NCBI GenBank assembly: GCA_016808115.1
Contig: JAEQBH010003953.1
Location: 310,001 to 374,000 of the forward strand
Direction: 5' to 3'
Length of the DNA stretch: 64,000 nucleotides
DNA from: Tetrastigma voinierianum
Taxonomy: Eukaryota > Streptophyta > Magnoliopsida > Vitales > Vitaceae
Shown: one piece after another, positions 49,401 to 63,189 of the stretch
Layout of the letters: the number at the start of each line of letters is the position of its first letter
Numbering within the stretch: position 1 is the stretch's first letter
The notes under the pieces: generated by a model
Database searches by the model: none
Seen by the model: only the letters and a program-made list of their open reading frames with translations
Told to the model about the DNA's origin: nothing
Translations under genes and position numbers: made by a program

Positions 49401-52400
49401 GAGCGGCGTTGCCGGAAAGTTGGCCACGCGCCACCCATGCCCCGATGTGTGGTGGCAGTCGACGATTGAAGAACACGCACGTGCCGTCACATGTCCCACT
49501 GTTTCATGTCGAGGAAACTTCAGGTTGGTAGATCAAGGGGAGACGATCCTGATGGTAGGGTCGCCGGCCGGAGATGAGGTCGCCAGAAAATCTCGTTGAA
49601 AAAGTTTCCAAATGCAAAGGTTATGGCGGTGGGGTGACTTTTCGACAGCATGGCGCGATGGGTTCTTCGGAATTGACTTCTGTGACAAAACCACAACACA
49701 AAATTCATCTCTTCTATGGCTTTGATACCATGTTGAGAGAAAATGAATTCTTTAATTTTCATCAATTAATCAAAGGAGGTGTGACATATATATTTATACT
49801 CTAGTGTTAGGGCAAAAAATGAAACTAAGTTAGAGTCTAATTAGAAGACTAAAGACAAAAGGAAAAGAATCATAAATGGATTAGGAGACTAAACCTTAAC
49901 ACAATCCACCAAAGGGTCATGGATAATTAATTATACATATTCAACAAAAACAAGACGAAATAGAGATATTCAGCAAGATGATGAACTCATCTACAAGTCT
50001 CACAAGATATTCTCTAGTGCAATAAAATCTCATACTTTTTTTGCTCGGACAATGACAAATCACAGAAGAAGATATATACTTCAATATTTCACAGCATTGT
50101 TGAGGCAGACAAACAATAGAAGATATTCTCTATTGTCATTTTTGGACGATTTTTTCTCTAACTGATAATCAATGGTCGATTTCCTATCAACCACCTCTAA
50201 TATCTGAAATATCTCCCAAATATTGGTGAAATTTTCCTACATTTTCTTCCATGGAGGGCACAAGGCCTATTTTCCAACCACCATCTTTCTCCTCTGGTAT
50301 CACCAGTCGTTGAACATCAACCCTAGCTACTTGGTGCCTCTTAAACAACCAACTATCATAAAGGCTCAAGCTTGTAGGATTTAGGTTCAATATGAATATC
50401 ATGCTTCTTAACACCATCCTTCACACGTGGCCCCATACCCGCACGTGAAGAGTCAAACAAACCAAACGAAGTTCTTTATACACTTTCAAATATACAAATG
50501 GGGAAAAAATATTCAAATTGCATAGAAGTGTCTCAAACCCATGACCTCTTGCCAAACCCAACTTCGATACCATCTTAGACAACCAACTCTATAAGAAGCT
50601 CAAGATTATAGGATTTGGGTTTAATATGAATATCATGTTTCTTAACAGTTCCCAAGTTTGAAACCTGCAAACAATTATTTTTCCCATTTTTGCGTCCAGC
50701 ATCCCTTTTTTTTTAAGTTTCCTACAAACTGATAGCGACAACAAATCTTTCTCACCCTCGTACGTGTACAAGAGGTTGTTTCATCCCTTCTCCAACATAT
50801 TTTTCACCATTCAAGCCCCTCACAATTGTGATTTCTTCGACTATAGGTGACCATGGCTGCTAAAGGTTCAATTTTTCCTCCATCCTGTCTAGATCTCTCG
50901 TTATTACCTCAAAGAAACCAGTTGGAAATGAGAATTATCTATCTTGGGCAAATTCCATTGAATTGCGGTTTATTAGCCAAGGCTATGAGGGCCATCTCAC
51001 TACCCAAGAGGAAGATTTCCCGAAGCTAACCATTCCCATCGAATGAAGATAGTGTCCAATTATGTAATTCCTATGGCAATTTGTTGATACCAAGACCTTA
51101 CATCGTCTTAGGGCCAATAAAACTTGCTATAAGTACTTGACAGAAGCCAAAAGTTTATATACTAATGACATCCAACGCTTCGATAGAGTAATCTCATCCA
51201 TTGTCAATTTAAAATAGAATGAGATAAATTAATCTACCTATATTGGTCAAACCTCTATACTTAAGGAAGAGTTCTTATCCTTGATGTCAGATTCGACTAA
51301 GTGTGGGACTCAACAATCAAAATCCAATAGAGTTTTTATGATATTGATGCAAGGCCGCCACAAACTGACACGAGTTGCAACAGGATAGTCTCTCGGATTG
51401 TTCTATGGTCAGGTTCGAAAGGGCCAAGTGAAGACCCCACAATCAATTATGAAAGGATTGATTGATTGATAAGTTGGTGGGATAAAGAAGAAGTCACAAT
51501 CAACTATGTAAGGGTTGATTAATAAGTTTATGGATAATGAAGACGCCACAATAAACTATGCAGGGGTTGATTTATAAGTCGATAGGATGAACGCCAGGGA
51601 AAATTACGATAAGTTCAAAGGTTCTTTGAAGAACCAAGGGAGGAGATTATCACATTTTGTTAATCGATAACGTTCTTCTCTTTATTATATCGTAAATATG
51701 TCTTTTTATAGGCTACAAATAATAAAGGAAACAACTACAAAAACTTACCATAATCTTATACCTAAATCACACCTATAACTAGGAGAAATTTTTTTATTTT
51801 TTTATTTCTTTGATAAATTAGGAAAGGAAATAAATCTAAATAGGCTGGGATCTTTGTTCACTCTATTGTCAACCATATATGCCTCAGGAAACTAAATAAT
51901 GTTAAACATATAGAAAGGAAAGTAAATAACCTGGCATGCAAGCCATATAATCCGACCTAAAAAATAACCCTAATACATCTAGATTCTTCTAGAACTTGAA
52001 TCGCCTCGTTGATTGCATCTTTGATCTTCTTTCCTTGTTCTCTCTTAACCTGCCTAATTGGAACTTTAAATGCATCCTTTGAATCCGTGCCTTGATTTTG
52101 CATCAGATACTTACTATTATTGACCTTCGTTCAAATCTTGACACTACCAGGGAACATATTCTCAACAGTCCAGTAGTCCCATCATTGGATAAGGTATTTG
52201 CTCGACTGCTTTGTATCTCCTCCACCCCGATTAGGCCCGTGCCATAGTACTCAAAATCCTTCTTTTGGTTTCTCAAAACAACTCTTGAGGTGGACAAAGT
52301 GGTAACCAAAGTAATGGACAACGTCCTCATTTTACGTACTACAACAAGCTTGGCCAAACCATTGATCAGTGCCACTAGTTACTTGGCCGACCTCCACGCA

Positions 52401-52661
52401 CTACCCATATGTATCAGTCTTCTAATACACAACCTCAACCTAAGACTCAGAGTCAGAGTTCATCCACACCTCGGTGAGTCAATCTAACAACCAATGAGTA
52501 TGAGGAGTACCACCGCCTCACTCAGGTAGCTATAGTTGTGAAAGGCGTAAATGCCTCTTGGAGCCTTAAGGCATGGGCTTTATGAAGTGAGGCGCACCTT
52601 ACATTATATTTATATTTTTATATAATATAATCAAATTTACACATACACACACATATATACA

Positions 52662-52696
<35 letters not shown>

Positions 52697-55600
52697 GTAT
52701 ATGTGCATGTACAATTCAATAATTCACTTCAACTTAAAGTTTAAATCTTTTCTTTTCACTATAAATCACTACTATCTTATGTTTTGAAAAACAAAAAAAA
52801 TGTGACGAGTATCCAAATAGCCACACCATATTTGTTTTTCTCTTTGGTATTATGGACTTTATGCAGACATACATCAAGTAAATCAAATTTTAGCTGTTAT
52901 TAATGGTTGCTGCCAATTTTGTTACAAAGTTCCAGGGCTTTATGGCAAGAGGATTTGCTCTCTCTGCTCTCTAAATATTGACAATAGTCTCTTTCTACCA
53001 TATTAGTTTAAGCCACATTTGGATAAGAATTTAATGTGGAGCAACAAAACCAATGGATTCAAGTTCAGTCAATTCCTCCATTTTACAGTTTGGAACTCCT
53101 ATACACCTAAAAGAGCTAGATTTTTCAATGGGGAAGATATCTAGGCCAAGATTTTGACCTAAGATCAACTCTAATGGAGAGGTTAGAGGATGTCTAATAG
53201 ATGCTTTATGTGCAAAGGTAAGAAACAAGTGATCATATTCTCCTTCATTTTTTTTTTTTTGAGAAGAAACAACGAGAATGGTATTAATAAGTAAAAACAA
53301 GGATGAGATTTCCTTCCAAACAAAGCATATCCACAGACACAGGTTTCAAAACCCCTGACCAACAAGAAGTGTGACCCTAGACCCATGCTACCCCTATTTG
53401 GGTAGTTAATCACAAACCGACCAATTAGATTGTAAGATCGAAAGTGGAACTCCTCTGAATACAAGGGTACATGACGCTCACAAAGACGAAAAAAATAAAA
53501 TAAGTCTCACACTCCCTCTTCCGTCTTCTCTTTATCCTCAAAAATCCTTGTATTTCTCTCTTGCCAAACAAACCAAACCAAAGAGAGGCAAGCAATTTAC
53601 CACAATGTCTTGCTTCTAATAGAACTTCCAAAACCTTTAAAGGCAATGATAAACATTTCTTCTATTATCCTTGGGGGAACCCATACCAAGCTTGATGAAT
53701 TGAAAAGCTTGTGCCCTGACCTATAATAGTGTAAGGGTGATGAGAAAAAGATGATCCATCGATTCTCCTTCTTTTTTGCAAAGAATACACCACTGAGGAT
53801 TAAGGGATTTGAAAGGTTGTCTCACCTATAGTAAGTCAAGTCATTGGTGTTTACCTTCCTATGAGTTACCAACCAAGCAAAGGCCTTAACCTTTGAAGGG
53901 GCTTTTGATTTCCAAAGAAACTTTGCTGGCTGAAACAAGGTAAGGTTTGGGGACATAGATAAAGCAAGGGAAAAGGATTTAACAGTAAACAAACTTGTGG
54001 AAGACATCGACCAAGATCTTGAATCAACAGTAGAAGGGGAAATATGCATAGAAACAATAAAGATAAGGGCTTCAGAGGAGTGTTCAATTTCTAAATGTCC
54101 GGTGAGATTATTAAGTGTAGGTCGAAGTAGAAGGAGAAAGGCCCGAGAACCAGAAATGGAATGAATTCTATACATAAATGACTCTATAAAGATGCAGATG
54201 CGAGAACAAAACGGTTTATCACCCACCATAAATCTTAAAAATAAATTCTCCCATTCCCATAAGGCGAAGTGAATTGAATGAACTGATTAAAACCTTGAGC
54301 TATGGCTTTCCATGGACATCGGTGAGACCATCTAACCACTGTGTTGGCGTCCCATCCATTTGGATGTGTCCCATAAATATTTGCTATAATCGTATGCCAA
54401 AGACCCTTCCCTTACCTAGGGAACCTCCAAAGCCACTTTCTTAGAAGTACACAATTTCTCAATGAGATCCGCCCAAAACATAGACCCCCTTGCTCCTTTG
54501 ATCTGCACACCACCTCCCATCTTAAGAGAAGGTCTTTCTTACCTTTCCATGTCCCCAATCAAAGGAAATCCTTTTGCAACTTCTTCAGCTTTGTTACTAC
54601 TAAGGTTGGAACCTTGAAAAGTGATAGAAAGTAGCTAGAAATGTGTGATAGACAAGATTGAATTAAAGTAATCCTCCCCCCAAGAGACAAAAAAGCCTTT
54701 TTCCATCCATCTAGTCTCCTTCATTGTTCGATTGTGGTACTTGATTTTTGCTCTTTTTGATATATAGTGGGTGATGCACTCCTCAATAAGAAGATTGTTG
54801 TTAAGTTGGGGCAGCTCCTACATTAGCAAACAAAGAAAAAAGACTTGAATATTTTCTCCCTTATGTCTTTTTGGTCCTTTTGGAGGGAGAAAAATTACTG
54901 AACCCTTGAGAATTGTTAAAGTTCAGACCAAGCAATTAAAATTTCTTTCTTCCATGAACTTTTAGGATTAGGTTATATTGTACATTGGGGATAGGTCTAT
55001 ATTGTTGTTAGATTCTTTAAACTAGTTAGGCAGTAGCTATCTTTTTGTGTATTTGCACTTTCTTTCTTTTTATTTGCTTCGCATACATCCTGTATACTTT
55101 CAAATATAAAAGCAATCAACATTCACCTAAAGGAGAAAAAAAAACTTATTCTTGTTATTTGCAAGTGAATATTTCCTCAAGTAATATCCAATTTTGTACC
55201 CAAGATACAGTAGATATATGTGAAGTCTACATGCAGTTGTGTATTCACAAGGCCTATTTTGCATGTGTGTTTATGATGAAAAATCACCTTTTCTTGACGA
55301 AGAAAATCCAGCTTAGTTTTATATAGGTTGACATACTTTCGTCGACGACTCCTATAATCAATAAAAAAATTTATTTCATAAGTCAAAATAGGTATGACTA
55401 TCAAGCTATAACATCAAGCAATTACTATATGACATTGAATAAGAACAAAAATACACAAAAAAAAAAAAACAAAGATTAATAACACCAGGATAGGGAAAAA
55501 AAGTGTTTGCAAAGAAGTGTATGAAGTAAATCCAAACCTAATGTGGATCTACAGAACCTAGAGGCCCAGTTACAATCTTCAGAGACCTTCCATTGATTAT

Positions 55601-58600
55601 GTTGTTTTTATGAAATGCAACAAGGTAAAAGATAAATAAAAGAAACTATACAGGGGGACAACCCCCCCAACAAAGGATGTATTCTAGGAATGTTCAAACA
55701 AAGAGGAAAAAGGAACACCATGATCCCTAGATATGAGACAAGACAATCAAAGCCCCTACACTATCAACAAAATTGAAGAAGGGCGTGCCCATCAAAGGTC
55801 TTAAACAAAGGGTGGTAAACCATGAAAGAAAAAAAAGGATAAAGGACAAAACAAAGAGATCCAGGTTCGAGGCGTGTTTGTGGCTCCAAGCTAGAAAGCT
55901 CGATAGGAAAAGTAACACCAGCCATAAGAAGTGGGGATGAAACCCATCCCATCTGTAGTTCTCTGCAGAGGATCTGCAAATGATAATCTGGAGGTGAGGT
56001 GGGATCACTAACTTAGGCAGCTTGGAGATCACAGGACATTTATGGCTAGAATCCAAAAGATTGGGTTTCTAATTATCAAACTAATTTTAAGGCCCACGGA
56101 ATGATGGAAGGAGAAAAAATGGCAGCAGCAACAATTAGCCTGGATGGTGAAGCCTTGACGTGGTTTCAATGGGAAGATGGTCGTCGCACCATACTAAGTT
56201 TGGGAGAACTCAAGGCATGCCTCTTGGACTGATTCCGCCATACCCAAGAAGGAACCACTATGTGGCTTGATTCTTGTAGCTCCTTGAAGGTTGGTTTGAT
56301 CCACTCAAACATTTGATTCTCATAGGCGAACCTCTAGATGATATATGGAGACGCTCTGCAAGAGATTACATGTGTTGAGTTGAAACACAAATCAAAGCGG
56401 TAAGGATGAAGAAGCGAAAGGGATTGGGAGAAAGTGGTAAGTTTCAGAGAAAGGAAGAAGTGCCCAGGCAGACAATATGGAAGGGTCAGTGGGAATGTGC
56501 CCATCGGGTTTAGGCCAAAATGCAGAATTATCTCACTAGTTATGATACTCTGACAATCTATCTAATCTTAATATGACCCATGGAAGAACATACCTTGGTG
56601 ACCCACAAGTCCATATAGTCCTAACTCCCAGGCCACTACATGTTAAGAAGCGATGAAACAAACTCTCAGAAAAGTGAAGAATGTGGAGTTGAAACAAAAT
56701 GAAAAAGGGTTGTGTTTTCAGTGTGATGCCAAGTTCTCACCAAGCCATAGATACAAAGATAAACACCTTCAACTGTTGGTGATGTAGGAGGACCACCTAG
56801 AGCAGGAGATAACACGACCCATGAGCATTCACGATCTACAAGAAGAGGATGTTCAGGAGGTTGCTGATTTATCTCCCATTGTTAGTTCATGATGTCAAGG
56901 CTATGAGATAAGAAGGAGAATAAAGCAGCAAGAGGTAATCATGTTGATTAATTGTGGCGCCACTCACAATTTCATCTACTATGATTGGTTCGACAGATTT
57001 GAGTTTCTTAGTTGGAAGCCACATCACGGTTATAGATCTTGATGGGAGCGGTCGACGATAAGGGAAGGCATTTGTAGGGATGTCATTCTCACCCACCAAT
57101 ATATAAAAATCGTAGAAGGTTTTTTGCCTCTAGATTTAGGCGGTACAGATGTCATTTTGGGCATGTGGTGTCTTGAATCACTTAGGGGAATGCACGTGAA
57201 CTAGAAATTCCTTACTATACAGTTTCAGGTAGGAGGTGTAACAGTGACTCTACAAGGAGACCTATCCCTTAGTACCTCCTCAGTATCACTAAAGGCAATG
57301 TGGAAAGCCCTACGAGAACAAGGAAAAGGGGTCTTGGTTGAACTCTACAGCATCGGATTAGTGGAGCATCCTCCTGAACCCAACGTCTCTACTCCAATCC
57401 AGAAGATAGTTGACTAATTCTACTTAGCGTTTCAACCACCTCAAGGGCTACCCCCATGCCAGTCTCGTGACCACGTAATCACCCTATAACCTGGCACTCC
57501 TCCCATCAATGTGAGACCTTATCGCTACCCACAGATCCAGAAGATAGAAATTGAGTGCCTAGTGAAGGAAATGTTAGCAGCAGGGATCATTCAATCAAGC
57601 ACCAGCTCATTCTTAAGCCCTGTGTTATTGGTTCGAAAAAAAAAAGATGGGGGTATGCAATTCTATGTAGACTATATAGTACTTCATAAAGCCACAATTC
57701 CAGAAAAATTTCCAATTCCAATAATAGATGAGTTGCTGGATGAACTCCATGGGACCTCCATATTCTCCAAGCTTGATCTTCATTCCGGCTATCACCAAAT
57801 ACGAGTACAACCAGCTGACATCACAAAAACAACCTTCAGAACCCGCAAAGGCCACTACAAATTCTTGGTCATGCCCTTTGGATTGACCAATGCCCCATCT
57901 ACATTTCAATCCCTGATGAATGAAGTATTTAAGGAGTGTGATGCAGCACCAAAAAGAAAATGCTAGAAGAACAGGGTAGGATTAAAATAACTCTAGGAAT
58001 CACTCCTAGAGCAGGGCTACACACGAGGACTCTTTGTATCCTGCAAGAGATTGAAATAACCCTCGAAATCACTCCTAGGAACCCTAGGCATCACACCATA
58101 GGGATCTTTGCATCACACACGGACATAATGATGTATTTCTTGATTCCTTTACATCCATCCACCAAGATTCATCTGACATATATAGGTGATTATAAGGACC
58201 CATTACTCTTGGAATTACCATAGTAAATGAACTGAAACTAACAGCTTTGACGACCTGGGACCTCATAAATACTATTGGACATTTGGAAAATGACAATCAT
58301 AGAAAATGACAACCCTTAGAAAATCACAACCCTTGGAAAATGACAACCATTGGAAAATGACTACTAACCCATTATATAAGATCCCAACTAGGCCCTTTAT
58401 CATTCAAAGAGTGCCAAATTAAGGCTTGAGTCTTGGAACCCTTGCGTCTATGGCAAACTTTCAAAGGTGGTTGCCACTTGTCTCCATCAAAGTGTCTACG
58501 TAAATCCGCTTTGGTGTTTTTGGATGATATTTTGTCCTACAGTCATTCGCCTGAGGAACATCAACTGCATCTCTACCAAGTGCTCCAAATTCTTGAGATT

Positions 58601-61600
58601 CATCAGTTATATGCCAACGCAAAAATATGCCAATTTGGCCAGCCTAATTTGGAATACTTGGGCCATATCATTTCTAACCAAGGCATGGCAGCGAATGACT
58701 CCAAAATTCAAGTGATGTTAAATTGGTATGTCCCTAATTCCTTAAAAGAACTACGTGGATTTTTAGAATTAATTGGGTACTATCAACGTTTTATAGCAAA
58801 TTACGGCAACATAGCTTAGCCTCTAACCAAACTACCAAAGAAAGACAGTTTTAAATGGGACCAACAGTTGACTCCACATTCCCAACTCTCAAGACTGTCA
58901 TTACCAAAATTCCAATTTTGGCCCTTCCCGATTTTTCAGAACAAGTTGTACTGGAGACTGTTGCTTTAGGGATGGGCATTGGGGTCATGCTCTTACAGAA
59001 TGAAAGACCATTAGCCTTCTTCAACAAAGCTTTATCAACTTCCGCCAGAAAATCGGTCTATGAACTATGAACGCGAATTGATAGTTGTAGTCCAGGCAAT
59101 TAAAACATGGTGACACTACATGGTGTTCCCGCTCCGGTAATACAATCGTAATGAAGCTCTTTCTTAAAAAAGTAAATTCTTGCAGGGGGTGGGGTGTCGA
59201 AATTTTTTGCTAGCAGGTCGACATTTAAGCCCGATGGCCTACCACTGATACGATGGAAACCAAGGTGCTCAATAGATGTCTCGAGACTTATTTACGCTGT
59301 TTCGCCAATCATACACCAAAATCATGGGCTCACTTGCTGCCATGAGCTTAATATTAATATAACACATCCTTCCACACAACACCCCAAACCACTCCATTCC
59401 GCATTATGTATGGTCGTGACCCTCCCTCTATTTTAACCTATGAAGCAAATTCTTATGTCTTCTTTGAGGTAAACCAGAAGCTAGTTAAAAGAGATGTTGA
59501 TCTAACTTAACTATGCCAACACCTCCCTGAGATTCTTTCGCGCATAAGAAACGGGCGGATATTGGCGTCGTGGTGTTACCACCATTCGAGCGGGGTGGTC
59601 CTTTTGAAAGCTTAGACCTTACCCCACCATTCTGCCTTTCGTCGAGCAAGTGGCTTTCCCGGTTTTATGGGCCATTGAGATTCTAGCCAAGGTTGGACTG
59701 TTCCCTGCAGCCTCACAGGCTTTCCCTGCGTGCTCAAATACACCCAGGTATTTCATGTTCACAACTAAAGCGTGGCCTTGTGACCTCCTCCTCCTCCCCC
59801 TTTGCCCTCGGATTCCAGATGATGCACTTAGATTGTAACTACAGTAGGAAGTTGTGTGGGATTCGTCTAGTTCAAAATATCAACCACTAATACCCTTGGA
59901 GTCTTAATCAAATGGAAAGGACTCCAAGACCATGAAGATCGGGGAAACCCTTTGCCTTAATTCAAGAACAATTTCCAGCATTTCACCTTGAGGATAAGGT
60001 GCCTCTTCAGCCCAAGGGTATTGATAAATCCCCAATCCATATCACGTATGCAAGGCTTAAAGGTCCTAAGGCTCCAAAGACGCACGTGGCAAGCACGTGA
60101 GAGAATGTTACTCTATTTTGGGTGCCTGTTGTTGGTGGTGGGCGGAGGGGTTGGCGAGAGGAATTGAGGAAGTAGAGTACGGTGGGACAGTCTCAGGGCC
60201 TCTCAGTGCTCCTTTAAGACGTTATCAGTCCATTGTCAATAAATTCTCAATTTCAATCCTATTAGCCTCCATCTTGGTCAAATGATTATAGGATAAAAGA
60301 GAGCAATTGACTTTCAATACGGGATCTTTGAGATCATTTTAAAATTGCAGTCTTTTTTATGAATGAATCTGAGTGTCATTAAGGCCACCAAAAGAAAGGA
60401 GACAGAGGCCCAAGTATCTGGATATACGATGGATTTGACAAGGGAATGAGGAAAGGGACGCCTACCCTTGCGACAAAAACCAGAAGAAATCAGTTCATTT
60501 AGTCAAAGTCACCAAGGACCCAGGTTATACAACCTTGTCTTGAGTTGATGAAGACCAAGAAGAAATGAGCTTCATCCTATTGTTAAATGATCCAATCCTA
60601 AAAACAAATTGGTTTATTCCCTATGTTGTCCAAAAAAGTACAAAGGGGGCTATCATCCAAGCAACCTTCACACAACTTACCCAAGAAAGAACCGATGCAG
60701 ATAATGGAATCTCAAAGTCAGTAAGAGGAAACACCCACCTAACACCAAAAATAGCTAAAAGCAAATCGAAGGAGAATCTTAGCCTTTGAACAATGGAATG
60801 ACAAATGAGTGGTGTTTCTTCCCTTTCCCACAAAGGGAAGCATCGTGTGACGCTCTTCCTCTTCTTTAATTGTTTCTAGGGTTAACACTTTACCTAGGCT
60901 TGACAAAGAAGCCCGACTTTTGTAGGCACCTAGGATTCCAGTTCATGGGAGGAAAAAGCAAGTCCGTTGTTGGGGCCAAAAGCAAATAACAAAGCTTCCA
61001 TCTTTAACATCCTGTAAGCAACCACATCCTCTCACTGAGATGGCTCTCTTTCGTTGAATGAGCGTGCAAAAACAATTGAACTTCCTCACGGTTCCAGTGT
61101 TCAAAGATCTAGAAATAAGGGAGATACCCTATGGATATAAATGCATACCAAAGCCTCCTTATTACTTGACCAATGAACGAAGGAGAATGGAAAGTAATGG
61201 TAGGGTTCATTCCACACTAAAGTTCTTTGAAAGAACCCTCCTACCATTCCCTGCATTTTATAGTAATGGAAAAATGACTCTGCCTCCTTTCTAATCTTTC
61301 CAAGCTCACATCCCACAGACCCTCATACTTTTACAAGAACACATTTAAGATCTCCCCGAACTTTAGGCCCGATGACTTTCCTCAGGGACTTCTCTCATTT
61401 ACCATATAAAGCACTTATGAAGGGGCTTTGTTAAAATTATACAATCTTTTAAGCCTATGTTTTATTAATAACGGTGTCCCACTTAACGGTCTTGGTTTTG
61501 GTAAGAGCCCTCCCTCCCCAAAGAAATTATTTGAATCTAGTTCTAACCTCCCACATTAATTCTCTAAATGACGAATAGAGACATGTAATAAATTGGAAGG

Positions 61601-63151
61601 CAGTGCTACAAAGGAGAGTGAAGTCTCCCTCTTTTGAGATATATTGTCTCTTCAAGCGGCCTGCAAATATCTTTCTTCTATAACATAAGCCAAACTACCT
61701 TAGAATTGTTGAGCCCCAGAAGACCTAAATAGGAAGAAGAAAGGACCCCTATCATGCACCCTAACTCATTAGCTAGAACCTTCATATTAACAACTCCTCC
61801 CACAAGAATAATCTGACACTATTCGGTGTCTTGCCAAGAGATAGCTTGAACCACATTAGTGCCCAACCCAGGTAGGCCATTTGATCTGCTTGACTCTGAA
61901 ACAATATGATCATTTTATGATAAGTGAGGCGTGACCCCTCCTCTTCCCTCTAGTCTAGCTGAAAGAAAGCCTCCTGGCTTTAGCAGTGATTCTTCAGAGT
62001 ACCATCCTAATCAAAAGAGATGGGGAGGAAAGTCCCCACCTCGAGACCTCTAGAACTCCTAAAAGAACGAGGAAGGAGGCCATTCACCATGAATGAGAAA
62101 ATATGCGTCGTAGATATCTTGACTGATCCAACTAGTCCACTTACTATAAGCGCCATTTTTTAATTAATACCTTGATAAAAAAATCAGTCAAGATGGTGAG
62201 TGCACCTTCTCTGTATCCGACACCCAAAAAACCTACTCTCACTTCTCCGGAGCATCGCATCTACGACCTCATTTGCAATCAAAGTTGCATCAAGAATTTG
62301 TCTACCTCCACGAACGCATTCTGCGCCTCTGAGACCACCTTTCCTACTACTCTCTTGAGTCACATTAGCGAACCTTAAGCTGATACTTATTCAACCTTCT
62401 GCTAGATAATAGGCCTAAAAGTCAGCGATATCAGGTTGCATTCTACGGTAGAGCTAGTATTCACCTATGGGTTCCATCAATCCCTCCTCAAGCTTAATTT
62501 CCATGGTGACATAGTCTACAGGGGATCATTTGCATTCTTTATTCTTATATGTGGATTAAGAGGTGTTTTAAGTCAATTCAAATGTTGTTTGCAAAGGCTT
62601 ATAAATGGTACATCTAGACAGTTTGAAATTTTGGAAATTGATGAAATGTATATTGTTAATGATTGATATATTTTTCACCTGGAACTTATTTCCTTATTTT
62701 TCAAAATTCCCGACCGATATTTCACCCTGTCGATGGTTGACAGTAACACCTGTTTCGCAATTTTTTGTTGCGATGTGGGGTGGCCTCGGTCGAGCCTCGC
62801 AGGGGGTTCGAGACCCCTCGTGATATTTAACATTCCATACCATCACAACTAGAGCAAGTCTACTCATGTCAAATTTGTGAACTAACAAGTTAATTTATCA
62901 TATACAAAATATTAAAAGAATACTTTACCCCAAAAATTAATTCTTATTATTTTATTTTATTTATTACCAAAATATAAAATATATTTTTCTTAATATTTAT
63001 ATAATATTATATATTTATTAAATATAAAATATAAATATTTAAAGAATTTTATATTTATTTTACATCATTTAATATATTTAAATTAAAATGCACCATAATT
63101 GAAATACACACACATAACCTTCATGCATATCTCAATAGTTTTTTTAATTTA

Positions 63152-63189
<38 letters not shown>

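Larger units (their letters stand above)
46766..49901 (-). mobile_element. Copia deletion derivative, 3136 bp, both LTRs and target-site duplication
   Basis: LTRs at 46766-46936 and 49731-49901 are 171 bases each, with about 15 differences by eye. The 5-bp duplication CAATC flanks it exactly (46761-46765, 49902-49906). Primer site at 49718-49730 and polypurine tract at 46937-46945. Inside, a GC-rich leader (49717 to about 49330) runs straight into integrase LRSDNAKEYLF near 49285, so gag, protease and the integrase start are gone. The RT start is at 48422 (TEEMEALYSNGTWELVTLPP), and RNase H is at 47192-46944 (MKLICDNQVALHIS). Many frameshifts. Same strand as the host gene. Confidence 0.9.
56080..60110 (+). 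pseudogene. Ty3/gypsy chromovirus-type gag-pol relic
   Basis: Gag from 56122 (AAATISLDGEALTWFQWEDG), knuckle near 56710 (GLCFQCDAKFSPSHR). The protease LINCGATHNF at 56944 has Asn-Cys in place of Asp-Ser, followed by LDLGGTDVILGMWCLESL near 57130. RT at 57511-57936 (RYPQIQKIEIECLVKEMLAA, LDLHSGYHQIRV, VMPFGLTNAPSTFQSLMNEV), then an insertion. RT resumes at 58490 (SALVFLDDILSYSHSPEEHQ). RNase H near 58950 has lost its first aspartate (E-T-V-A). The integrase is mostly gone; the end has SRFYGP near 59660 and a chromodomain-like VLIKWKGLQDHED near 59900. No certain LTR. Opposite strand to the host gene. Confidence 0.88.

Noticed and set aside
55727..56056. 109-codon hydrophobic minus-strand frame
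   Set aside because: No family match; an overlapping frame of 71 codons is also open, as expected by chance.
57625..57909. 94-codon minus-strand frame
   Set aside because: Antisense of the gypsy reverse transcriptase.
59650..59890. Overlapping proline- and cysteine-rich plus-strand frames
   Set aside because: Frameshifted remains of the gypsy integrase end, not separate genes.
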